From positions 12,155,967 through 12,219,966 of the forward strand of contig NC_044196.1 in NCBI RefSeq assembly GCF_900880675.1: 64,000 nt of DNA, given 5' to 3'. The stretch is from Sparus aurata (Eukaryota; Chordata; Actinopteri; Spariformes; Sparidae). This document shows positions 46,790-57,734 of the stretch, piece after piece. The position numbers were made by a program, and so were the translations under genes. Below the pieces are notes generated by a model that did not search any database, was not told where the DNA came from, and saw only the letters and a list, made by a program, of their open reading frames with translations. How positions within the stretch are numbered: position 1 is the first letter of the stretch; the number at the start of each line of letters is the position of its first letter.

Positions 46790-48010
46790 TTTTTTGAAGT
46801 TTTTTAAATTGTTGAAGATTCAGGATCCATAAACCCTTCTGACTGAGATAAACACCAGTGTTAATGACACTGATGAAATACGAAATAAATGATAAATAGA
46901 AATAAATAAAAATGTAAAGGTAGTGAATATGTTAATTGAGAGGTTAAAGGGAGCCGATCAGCAGGTTGAAGCTTCACTTACTTGTTGTTGTTTCGTTCTA
47001 GTCCTCTGCGCAGTATCCTGTCAGTCCATCAACTCTCTGAACAGTCAATATTTAATCTTGAAGGAGGAGCAGCTATAAGTCGAAGTGGAAGTAAAGTTGG
47101 ATCAGCTGAACTGGCTATAAACTGGGTCTGCCACACATAAACAAAGTTAAACAGTATGAAATGGATGGGATCCAAATGTCTACAGTTAGCTTGGCTTCAT
47201 TTCGCTTTTGTTTTCATCAGCTCCGCCAGATGTTTTAACGTAACCGTTAAAAACATCTGGCAACAGTTGATAAAGACTGTAAACTAATGTTCAATCAGCC
47301 AGTCTGAATGAGGCTACAGGTTATGGCAACAGAAAATATGAGAATAAAAAGAAGGCGTGCTCCAGAGGTGTCAGACTCGAGACATCACAGAACCTCCACC
47401 TCCCAACCACCAGACTCCCTTTAAAAAACGGCAAATTTTGACACTTGTCACGTTGGGGGACACTTTATAATCGACCTGAAACCCTGTCTACAACATACTG
47501 TTATCCTTTAGGCTTCCTTGTTTTTCCGGCAAACATTATACATGACAACATTCTTTCTTTGTATAATGCCTAGTATGTATTTATCTACTTCCTCTAATTT
47601 GCCTGATTCATTTTCCTGTACTTGTTACATCTTGAGCTGTTCTAATCATCAGGAGCGGTTTGGGGTTCTGTATCTTTCCCAAGGACACTTCCACATGCAT
47701 ATTTGGGTAATCCAACCAGCGACCTTCTGATAACAATTGATCAACCTCTATGACTACAAGTCGATAAAGCCTGGTTGAACATTAGTTTGCAGTCTGAAGT
47801 TGCATGTAACCGTTAAAAAAGATCTGATGGAAGCACAGGAGGTGATAAAAACAGAAACAAAATGAAGCCAGGCTAACTGTGGACATTTGTATCACATCCA
47901 TTTTTCTGCCTAAACAAACTAAATATACCAAACAAACTAAATTTCATACTTTCATACTTTTTCTATATGTGGCGGACCCTGCCACCTGTCTATATTCAAA
48001 TATTGTTTTG
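46790..48010. repeat. B-type 5' flank with inverted duplication
   Basis: 47110-47300 and 47740-48010 are inverted relatives (CCACAGTTAGC-type against GCTAACTGTGGACATTTGTA). The block matches 17351-17875 and 39100-40830. No coding exon is inside. Confidence 0.55.
47650..47755 (-). mobile_element. Degenerate tRNA-SINE fragment
   Basis: On the plus strand: GGGGTTCTGTATCTTTCCCAA, GGACACTTCCACATGC and CCAACCAGCGACCTTCTGAT, matching the layout of a common fish tRNA-derived SINE read backwards. The B box is degraded and the head is missing. Confidence 0.5.
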
Positions 48011-48127
48011 GGACTTTATAGTCCTCTGAGAACAGCTTCTTTTATTCACTTGTAGAAAAGAGACATTTACACATTTTAATTGTGCAGCCTCATCATCATT
48101 CCATAAAAGTTATAATGCTGATTTTAC

Positions 48128-48203
48128 CTTCAACAGGAATCCAGGAGGAGAACAGCAACAAGACTGGACGACAGAAAGGATGAAACTAACTGAGCTCCTC
48201 CAG
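48128..48203 (-). pseudogene. B-type signal-exon relic
   Basis: Minus strand GCTGGAGGAGCTCAGTTAG, TTCTGTCGTCC and CCTGTTGAAG before a GTAAAA donor. The ATG is lost and there is an in-frame stop, so it is non-functional. Confidence 0.55.
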
Positions 48204-48289
48204 CTTTATTTGTTCACATGTCCAGGTGAGTCACAAGGTTAAATGTGTTCACCAGGAACTGACTCAATAAAAACAATACAAACGCTTAC

Positions 48290-50035
48290 TTAGAAAAACA
48301 CACCTACATGTGAGAGCAGTCTTATAAGCCATTTCACTTTCCAGATGTAATATTTTGCCAACAATAATGAAACCATTTATGTACATGTTCAACAGGGGAG
48401 AAGTCTGACTTGTTATGAATGAGAAATAAATCTTTTTCAAGCATTTCTGAAAGTTGCTTCTGCAAATCAAGCCAAAAGACAATTAATAAAAGTGATTTTC
48501 CAAGTGAGTCTGGGGACTTGCTGTTGTTGACTGTAGTTCATGGAAGGTCCGACACCATCTCCTGTGTTCGTCTGATAACCGACTGCTCATAGATTTACTT
48601 GATCTAAACGATGGTGCATGGAGGCATCGATAATGAATAGTTAATTCTTTACAATTTGCATGAATAAAACTGGGGGAAACAGTCCATACTTAAATACATA
48701 CAAACACATGTTAAATGTAAAGGTTGATTTAAACAATAGCTACAGTAACATGGACAACATTTACTTAACATGAACTCTGAAGTGTAAGTTGCACAATTTA
48801 AAGTCCTGTGTTCAGACCAGAATATTTGATTAAATTCAAGATTTGGCTTCTTTCTAGACAAGCTGTTTTTGTCCATTAAAAGTCAATTTCTTAGACCACA
48901 GAGTTTCTTGTTTTTTTTATAAATAGCATCAGGTGTACTTCCTCCTTCATGGATGATTCACTCCCACAGAGCTGAGACGACACTGTCAAATCATCACTTT
49001 ATATTGGGTTTGTTTTGTTAATCTCTGCAGAAACGAAAGCGTGAAGACAGTCCAGGGGACAGGTACAACCAGTTTCTGTAGGCCTACACTAAGTTACATT
49101 AGTGTCTGCTGGCTGTTAGCTTCATATTTAGTGTACAAACAATACAAACAGTGTGAATCAAACTTCTCATCTAACTTTCAGCCAATAATATGGGACAAAC
49201 ATTCCTGAAAATGTCGAAATTTTTCTTTGTCTGAAACATATCTATACGATCTTTCCTGGTATCAACATAGAAATAATTACGTCTTTGAGTCCATTTATTT
49301 CCACAGGATTATTTCATTCTATTTCTCACCTGACACTCAGCAGACTGCGGTGAGAGTTTCCTCTTAAAGATAACACATGCTACCTGTCATGCTGCTGTGA
49401 ATCTCCAGGAGCTGACCAAGGGAGAGACAGTTACACCACCAAGTGAGCATTTTAATCTAGATATATTATCTCATACAGGGAAAGTTTTCAACTCTGATCT
49501 ATGTACTATTCCTAGGTACAGAGTTAAAGACACCTGCTGGTGAAAATAAAAGATGCACCAACACATGACTGTCTTGATTTGTCTTTTTAATTAGATGGAA
49601 TAGAACAGTTGCAGGCAAAAGATAATATTGATCGAACAGTTTACAGTTTACCATATATGATTTACCCTTCTCAAAAAATTTACAAATGCAGAAACTGCAT
49701 GGAAACAATGTCAGAGCAGGAGAGAATGACAGTTGATGATGTTATGTATTATCACTTTTACATATTTTATGACAATAGTCAACACAGATGCTTAATGGAA
49801 TGTTGATTAAAACTCTATTTTGTTCAAGAACAAATTGAGATTCTGTCTTTGTGGGGAGTATGAACAACTGTTGCTTTAAACAGTGGTCACTCACAGTCTC
49901 CCTCATTACTTTAAATTAAAATGGTGGAGGCAAGGCAATCATTGCAGCATGGCACCTTTAAAACACACAGGCAATTTGAAATATGGTATATAAGGTAAAT
50001 AAACGCATTGTAACATTATTCAAAAACATAGTCAG
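48290..50035. other. Spacer, no gene recognised
   Basis: Contains a weak relative of the duplicated block flank (49200-49390). The plus frame at 49609-49806 has a KCRNC motif but no other support. Confidence 0.45.
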
Positions 50036-50039
50036 TACC

Positions 50040-50280
50040 AGCCTGTTCTCACTCCCAGCGCCTCAAACACAGCAGCCTGGTCAGAGGCCCTACACTTATA
50101 GATTTGATGCTGTAGTCAGCCTGCTATAGCTTCACAACCTGACCATGTAGTTTTAGTGCCTAACTCTAAGTGGTTTATTTACCTAAAACTAGCCACGTAG
50201 TTCTGGTGCCTAAACCTAACCAAGTAGTTTCGGTGCAAAAGTCAGACAATGTCAAGAACAGTCAAAAAATCCAGTTTTAA
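50040..50280. repeat. Short dispersed repeat with internal units
   Basis: Three diverged units of a GTAGTTTTGGTGCCTAA type within about 100 bases (50142-50236), a pattern seen in dispersed fish repeats. No coding capacity. Confidence 0.45.
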
Positions 50281-50428
50281 AACGTGCGACCTGATCTTAC
50301 ATATTACTTACAGTATTACCTTGGGGTAGGGGTAGGTAGAGTGTCATAGTTTAAAGCCGAAGGCTGTTTAACAAGCTGCTGTATTTGATGAGTAGGGTCT
50401 AACAATAGGTTGTCAAGACATACAGTTA

Positions 50429-51665
50429 CAGTTTTTCTCGATTGTTTACACACATTTTCAGAAAGCATGCCTCATGCTCTCAGAACTCTACACACAAATC
50501 AAAAATCACACACACAACGAGCAAAACCCCTCAATTCTCCTGCAAAATGAAACTTTACATTCAAAACAATATTATTTCTTCTCAAAATGGTGTTTTGTTT
50601 TCAAATGACACACACAAACCATCAAATGAATAGACATTTATAAGAACCAGTTGAACACTGATGTGCTCAGTGTAAAACACTATGATGAATGGAAAACACT
50701 TCTTCTTCATTCATCATGACTTAGGTCTGTTTTGTTCAGTTACACTTACTACAGTCAGTACATACATAAGTGTGTTGTAAAATATCTGAGAATATTGTTT
50801 TTATACTCAGAACACACAAATACACGGTAACAGATATATTTTATTTTTCCCACAAACACAATGTACACAGTGTACATCCCAACCAACACAAAGTGCATAT
50901 ACAACAATATACGGTCTACCTACAAAACAACAGAAGAATTTACTGTACACAGTTACAGTAAAAAACAAAACAAACTATGCTCCATCCTCTCTTCTGTTCC
51001 GGTCTGGCCACAGCACCTCATCCACATCACAAGCCATGTTTTCCCTGGCCAAGCAGCAAGAGAAACATCACCTAGCATGGTGAATCCAGCCATGAAAAGC
51101 ACCAACTGCTATATATCCACATGCGTCTTCCATAGCTTGGAGAAGGGGTATATGCATTTGTGGATTTGTGGATTTGGGTCATACACTTTACAAAAAATTC
51201 TCAATAGTATTGAGGAATGGAGAATATGAAGGGAGATAAACAACTATAAAGTGTGGGTGGGCAGTGAACCAGTTACGAACCAGAGCAGCTCAGTGGAAAC
51301 TTACATTGTCCCAAATGACAACGTACCTGAGCTGATCTGGTGGAATGAGTGTGTTGTGTAGGGTGTCCAGGTGTTTGCCCATGTGATGAGTCAGTGTGCA
51401 TAGTAGGGCAATTGACATAGAATTTTGAATGACAGTGTGTTCCTTGTGAAAACAAGAGATTGTCTTTATGGAAATTGTGCCAAATGCAGAGAATTGTGTG
51501 TAGTGTTTTGAAAAAAGTGTGTTTTAGAACTGCAATTTAAGTGTAAAGCAGGAATTGTGCCTGTAGTTGAGCAGAATTGGTTCAGGGGGTTGGTGCATGA
51601 GTTACATGTTGTGGTCATTGTGTCTCAAGTACCAGTTTTTGTGTGAAAACAATTGAGAAAAACTG
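50429..51665 (-). mobile_element. IS630/Tc1-type DNA transposon, decayed
   Basis: Inverted ends CAGTTTTTCTCGATTGTTT (left) and AATTGAGAAAAACTG (right), flanked by TTA on both sides (50426-50428, 51666-51668). Minus-strand translation gives DNVSFHWAALVRNW (second Asp region), YLPSYSPFLNTIENF (third Glu region), GWIHHARCF and ACDVDEVLWPD. These fit a DDE_3-type transposase C-terminal half. Stops and frameshifts interrupt it and the N-terminal part is not readable, so it is inactive. The 3-bp TTA flank could be a TTA duplication or part of a TA target. Confidence 0.75.
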
Positions 51666-51778
51666 TTATACAAGCAAAATACAAAAGGACCCTTAGCCCC
51701 TAAAGACACCTCAGAATAAAGAGAATATAGGAGAGATTCGGGAGAGGAAACTATGAATATGTCAGCACAAAACACCTC

Positions 51779-54700
51779 TTAGTTATTAATCTGGTATTGG
51801 TATAATGATTGGTAGTAGGCAATGACATTCTGGTAATGGTGAAAAACAGATATGTGTGTAAGAGGCGGACACACAATCGAGGAATTTGAAGTAGGAATAG
51901 GGCAGACAGATGGAGAAGTGGTAGTAAAAGGAGAAGATGTGGTACTGACAGGGGAAGATGTGGTACTGACAGGGGCAGATGTGGTAGAAACAGGGGCAGA
52001 TGTGGTACTGACAGGGGCAGATGTGGTAGTAAATGGAGAAGATGTGGTAGAAACAGGGGCAGATGTGGTACTGACAGGGGCAGATGTGGTAGTAAATGGA
52101 GAAGATGTGGTAGAAACAGGGGCAGATGTGGTACTGACAGGGGCAGATGTTGTAGTAAATGGAGAAGATGTGGTACTGACAGGGGCGGATGTGGTACTGG
52201 CAGGGGTGGATGTGGTACTTACAGGGGCAGATGTGGTACTGACAGGGGGAGATGTTGTAGTAAATGGAGAAGATGTGGTACTGACAGGGGCAGATGTTGC
52301 AGTAAATGGAGAAGATGTGGTACTGACAGGGGAAGATGTGGAACTGACAGGGGCAGATGTGGTAGAAACAGGGGCAGATGTGGTACTGACAGGGGCAGAT
52401 GTGGTAGTAAATGGAGAAGATGTGGTAGAAACAGGGGCAGATGTGGTACTGACAGGGGCAGATGTTGTAGTAAATGGAGAAGATGTGGTAGAAACAGGGG
52501 CAGATGTGGTAGTGAAAGGAGCAGATGTGGTAGTTGAAGCAGTAGTAATGTCAGTGAAAGTGATGGTGGCAGATTTAGGGATGGCAGAAACTGTCGCAGT
52601 GACTGGAGAAGGTTTGGTGGAAGTGTGTTCCTTGGAAATCACAGTTTGAGTTGATGCTGTTTGGGTTGACGTCACAGTCACAGCAGACTTGGCATGGTTT
52701 GATGTTGTTTCAGGTGTTGCAGGAATAGCCGATGATTGCTGGGTAGTAGTTGCTGGAAGAATAGTAATGTCATTTTCTGGAGTGGTGGTTTTGTTAAGGC
52801 TTGTGGGTACAACAGGCATATTGTCTGGCAGAACTGTGGAGGTGCTAGCAGTGACGGCAACAGTACTAGCAGGAATAGTAGGAGGAGTTATAACAGACAT
52901 AATGGTTGTGGTAGGATACACCTTTGGATGAGGAGTAGTTTCAGTTTTAGGAGCGACAATAACAGGAGGCGGATTGATTGGAAGGACATTTTTTGCCAAA
53001 TGTGTTGCTCCTGCCACTCCTGCTAAAGCACCACCTGTTGCACCAAAAACACTTCCGAAGAAAGATCCCAGACCTCCAAAAAATGCCGATCCAGCACCTA
53101 AGAAAAAGAAAGGTGGAGCTAGATCTCCTATGTTTGGTCGTCCTTCATTTATGTCCTGCTCATTTTCCTCTCCCTCCTCCTCATCGTTCTTCTTTGTAGT
53201 TGTAGTTGTGGTTGTGGTAGTCAAGGAAGTTGTAGCAGTAGTAGTTTTGGTGGTTGTTGTTTGGACTGTGGTTGTTGGTGGAGTGGTTGCAGTCTGGGGT
53301 CTTGTGGTTGTAGGAAAAGTTGTGGTTGTATGAATGCCAGTGGTTGTGAGTGGAACAGGAGTTGTTGGAGTCTCTGTAGTTATGGGTGTAGTGGCAGTAG
53401 TTGAGGGAGAACTGGTAGTTGTAGCATGACCAGTTGTAGTTGTTGGAGATGCAGATGTGGTAGTAAATGGAGCAGATGTGGTAGTAAAAGAAGCAGATGT
53501 GGTACTGACAGGGGTAGATGTGGTAGTAAAAGGAGCAGATGTGGTACTGACAGGGGCAGATGTGGTACTGACAGGGGCAGAAGTGGTACTGACAGGGGCA
53601 GATGTGGTACTGACAGGGGCAGATGTGGTACTGACAAGGGCAGATGTTGTAGTAAATGCAGAAGATGTGGTACTGACAGGGGCAGATGTTGTAGTAAATA
53701 GAGAAGATGTGGTACTGACAGGGGCAGACGTAGTAAATGGAGAAGATGTGGTACTAACAGGGGCAGATGTGGTACTGACAGGGGCAGACGTAGTAAATGG
53801 AGAAGATGTGGTACAAACAGGGGCAGATGTGGTACTGACAGGGGTGGATGTGGTACTGACAGGGGCAGATGTTGTAGTAAATGGAGAAGATGTGGTACTG
53901 ACAGGGTGGATGTGGTACTGACAGGGGCAGATGTTGTAGTAAATGGAGAAGATGTGGTACTGACAGGGGCGGATGTGGTACTGGCAGGGGTGGATGTGGT
54001 ACTGACAGGGGCAGATGTGGTACTGACAGGGGGAGATGTTGTAGTAAATGGAGAAGATGTGGTACTGACAGGGGCAGATGTGGTACTGACAGGGGTAGAT
54101 GTGGTAGTAAAAGGAGCAGATGTGGTACTGACAGGGGCAGATGTGGTACTGACAGGGGCAGATGTTGTAGTAAATGGAGAAGATGTGGTACTGACAGGGG
54201 TGGATGTGGTACTGACAGGGGCAGATGTTGTAGTAAATGGAGAAGATGTGGTACTGACAGGGGCGGATGTGGTACTGGCAGGGGTGGATGTGGTACTGAC
54301 AGGGGCAGATGTGGCACTGACAGGGGGAGATGTTGTAGTAAATGGAGAAGATGTGGTACTGACAGGGGCAGATGTTGTAGTAAATGGAGAAGATGTGGTA
54401 CTGACAGGGGCGGATGTGGTACTGACAGGGGCGGATGTGGTACTGGCAGGGGTGGATGTGGTACTGACAGGGGCAGATGTGGTACTGACAGGGGGAGATG
54501 TTGTAGTAAATGGAGAAGATGTGGTACTGACAGGGACAGATGTGGTACTGACAGGGGTAGATGTGGTAGTAAAAGGAGCAGATGTGGTACTGGCAGGCGC
54601 GGATGTGGTACTGACAGGGGTAAACGCTGTAGTAAAAGGAGAAGATGTGGTACTGGCAGGGAAAGATGTGGTACTGACAGGGGTGGATGTGGTACTGACA

Positions 54701-57672
54701 GGGGCAGATGTTGTAGTAAATGGAGAAGATGTGGTACTGACAGGGACAGATGTGGTACTGACAGGGGTAGATGTGGTAGTAAAAGGAGCAGATGTGGTAC
54801 TGGCAGGGGTGGATGTGGTACTGACAGGGCCAGATGTGGTAGTAAAAGGAGCAGATGTGGTACTGACATGGGCAGAAGTGGTACTGACAGGAGCAGATGT
54901 GGTACTGACAGGGGCAGATGTTGTAGTAAATGGAGAAGATGTGGTACTGACAGGGGCGGATGTGGTACTGACAGGGGCAGATGTGGTACTGACAGGAGCA
55001 CATGTGGTACTGACAGGAGCACATGTGGTACTGTAAGGGGCAGATGTTGTAGTAAATGGAAAAGATGTGGTACTGACAGGCGCGGATGTGGTACTGACAG
55101 GGGCAGATGTGGTACTGACAGGGCAGATGTGGTAGAAACAGGGGTAGATGTGGTAGTAAAAGGAGCAGATGTGGTACTGACAGGTGCGGATGTGGTACTG
55201 ACAAGGGCAGATGTGGTACTGACAGGGGTAGATGTGGTAGTAAAAGGAGCAGATGTGGTACTGGCAGGGGTGGATGTGGCACTGACAGGGCCAGATGTGG
55301 TAGTAAAAGGAGCAGATGTGGTACTGACATGGGCAGAAGTGGTACTGACATGGGCAGAAGTGGTACTGACAGGAGCACATGTGGTACTGACAGGAGCAGA
55401 TGTGGTACTGACAGGGGCAGATGTTGTAGTAAATGGAGAAGATGTGGTACTGACAGGGGCGGATGTGGTACTGACAGGGGCAGATGTGGTACTGACAGGA
55501 GCAGATGTGGTACTGACAGGGGTAGATGTTGTAGTAAATGGAGAAGATGTGGTACTGACAGGCGCGGATGTGGTACTGACACGGGCAGATGTGGTACTGA
55601 CAGGGGCAGATGTGGTAGAAACATGGGTAGATGTGGTAGTAAAAGGAGCAGATGTGGTACTGACAGGCGCGGATGTGGTACTGACAGGGGCAGATGTGGT
55701 ACTGACAGGGGTAAACGCTGTAGTAAAAGGAGAAGATGTGGTACTGGCAGGGAAAGATGTGGTACTGATAGGGGCAGATGTGGTACTGACAGGGGTAGAT
55801 GTGGTAGTAAAAGGAGCAGATGTGGTACTGGCAGGGGTGGATGTGGTACTGACAGGGCCAGATGTGGTGGTAAAAGGAGCAGATGTGGTACTGACATGGG
55901 CAGAAGTGGTACTGACATGGGCAGAAGTGGTACTGACAGGAGCAGAAGTGGTACTGACAGGAGCAGATGTGGTACTGACAGGGGAAGATGTTGTAGTAAA
56001 TGGAGAAGATGTGGTACTGACAAGGGCGGATGTGGTACTGACAGGGGCAGATGTGGTACTGACAGGAGCAGATGTGGTAATGTAAGGGGCAGATGTTGTA
56101 GTAAATGGAGAAGATGTGGTACTGACAGGCGCGGATGTGGTACTGACAGGGGCAGATGTGGTACTGACAGGGGCAGATGTGGTAGAAACAGGGGTAGATG
56201 TGGTAGTAAAAGGAGCAGATGTGGTACTGACAGGCGCGGATGTGGTACTGACAGGGGCAGATGTGGTACTGACAGGGGCAGATGTGGTAGAAACAGGGGT
56301 AGATGTGGTAGTAAAAGGAGCAGATGTGGTACTGACAGGGGCAGATGTGGTACTGACAGGGGTAAACGCTGTAGTAAAAGGAGAAGATGTGGTACTGGCA
56401 GGGAGAGATGTGGTACTGACAGGGAGAGATGTGGCAGTAAAAGGAGAAGATGTGGTACTGACAGGGGCAGATGTGGTAGTAAAAGAAGCAGATGTGGTAC
56501 TGACTGGGGCAGATGTGGTACTAAGAGGGCCAGACGTGGTGGAATGTGGGACATATGTGGAACTAGGCAGGGAACATGTGGTAATGAAAGGTGCAGTTGT
56601 TGAGACTGGAGGGGTTGAGGCAGTTGTTGGAGCGGCAGAAGTAGTTGAAATGAGTGGTGGACAATTGCATCTGCCCTCAGACTTAGAATTAACTTCTGGG
56701 TAAAACTGAGTGACGGTTGTGTGGAGAGGACACTGTGTCCCAGGAAAAGCTTCAAATACTGAGCCTGTGGTTGTCAGTTTATTGTGCAGTTCTTCCAGGG
56801 TCTTCGTCGGCAGATATTCATCGCCATTTCGAATGTTCTGGCCCCAGTGGGCACTTGCTAGCCATCCCTTACTGCAACTGTAGCAGCAGAAAGCTGACCA
56901 GAGCATGGAGGGAATATTAACCCTATTGTTGAGGGTGTTGATGCCTGGCTGTGCTCCAATTATTAAAAAGCCTTCCACCTGACCATTGTTGTTGATGCAG
57001 TAGTCATCCATAACACATTTGATGCACTGCTCCATTTTACTCCAGCTTCCCTGGTTGAATTGGTCTACTTGTGGAACAACATTGGTCAGGGTAAATGTAG
57101 ATATCCTATCATTTTCAGTATGTCCATAAGAGCTTGGAAATAAATGCCCTCTATCGAGGCGTTGGGGATTATTTCTGTAATCACATTGCCCAGCCTGCTT
57201 GATGTAGAGCTTGTCTCTGTGTGATCGCTGCATGTTCTTGTTGCCCCTTGGGTTATCAAGCTGTAATAATTTGAAAACCAAGTTAATGATGCAGACAAGT
57301 CAGTTACAAAGTAGGTTAAAAAAAAGAAAACAAGCCTACCTGCGGTTCTATATTCCAGCTGTTCTGAGGTCTCCCACCCTGGCTTCCATTGTATTTGGAA
57401 GCAGAAAACACTGGAATCCTGTTTGTGGTGTCATAGAGCGTCACAAAACTTTTCAAGTTCTTCAAAGTCTGGCAAATGGGTTTGTATCTGTTCTGGTCTA
57501 GGATATTGCCCCTCTCCAGGATTCCTGGAACACGTGGTGGAGTTTCCTGAAGAAGAAACCCGGTACAGTCCAACATCGACCTCACCACTTCAGCTGTTGT
57601 GGGAATGATGGATAGGAGGAGGAGGGCGGCAAAGGGTAGGAGGCACCACATCTTCAGTAATGCCATTGCCAA
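51779..57672 (-). CDS. Secreted ENDOD1-like nuclease with giant mucin-like repeat domain
   Basis: Exon 1 57340-57672 encodes a signal peptide (MAMALLKMWCLLPFAALLLL) and the ENDOD1-type start (TLYDTTNRIPVFSA, SWNIEPQ). After a 79-bp phase-0 intron, exon 2 is 51779-57260. The nuclease core has LDRGHLFPSS (His150 as general base in this family), TLTNVVPQ, FNQGSW and Glu188, all in place, and SAFCCY and AHWGQN as in ENDOD1. From about residue 316 the protein is a Ser/Thr/Pro repeat (APVSTTS units), then a TTTT-rich part, an acidic stretch (KKNDEEEGEENEQD), a Gly-rich hydrophobic stretch (FFFLGAGSAFFGGLGSFFG), a second repeat and a short end. In the given sequence two G4-to-G3 contractions (55121-55123, 53904-53906) shift the frame. 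Allowing for them, the exons total exactly 1,938 codons plus stop. Likely a secreted or surface nuclease with a heavily O-glycosylated stalk. Confidence 0.82.
51905..52540 (-). repeat. Coding minisatellite, C-terminal block
   Basis: About 30 copies of a 21-bp unit encoding STTSAPV-type heptads in the second repeat of the ENDOD1-like protein. Variants encode SPFTTTS. Frame is constant through this block. Confidence 0.9.
53455..56590 (-). repeat. Coding minisatellite, main block
   Basis: About 3.1 kb of tandem 21-bp units (plus-strand form GATGTGGTACTGACAGGGGCA). Units fall into two main types, APVSTTS and SPFTTTS, grouped in longer blocks repeated almost exactly, for example near 53950, 54240 and 54420. 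No unit contains a stop in any of the six frames, which produces long shadow frames on both strands. Two units have GGG for GGGG and break the frame. Confidence 0.95.
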
Positions 57673-57734
57673 ACACTATTATCAGGTCAGAGGACAGAAC
57701 AAGAAAAATTAGCAAATATTACAGTGAAATGTGA

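Noticed and set aside
53380..55380. Separate genes for the three long minus-strand frames in the repeat
   Set aside because: Each contains one stretch of STTSAPV and the stretches are consecutive. Frame changes coincide with single-base G-run contractions, so they are parts of one exon.
51852..56703. Long plus-strand frames (up to about 424 codons) rich in ADVVLTG or GRCGTDR repeats
   Set aside because: They are antisense shadows of the 21-bp coding minisatellite, have no splice partners or domain, and exist only because the unit lacks stops in every frame.
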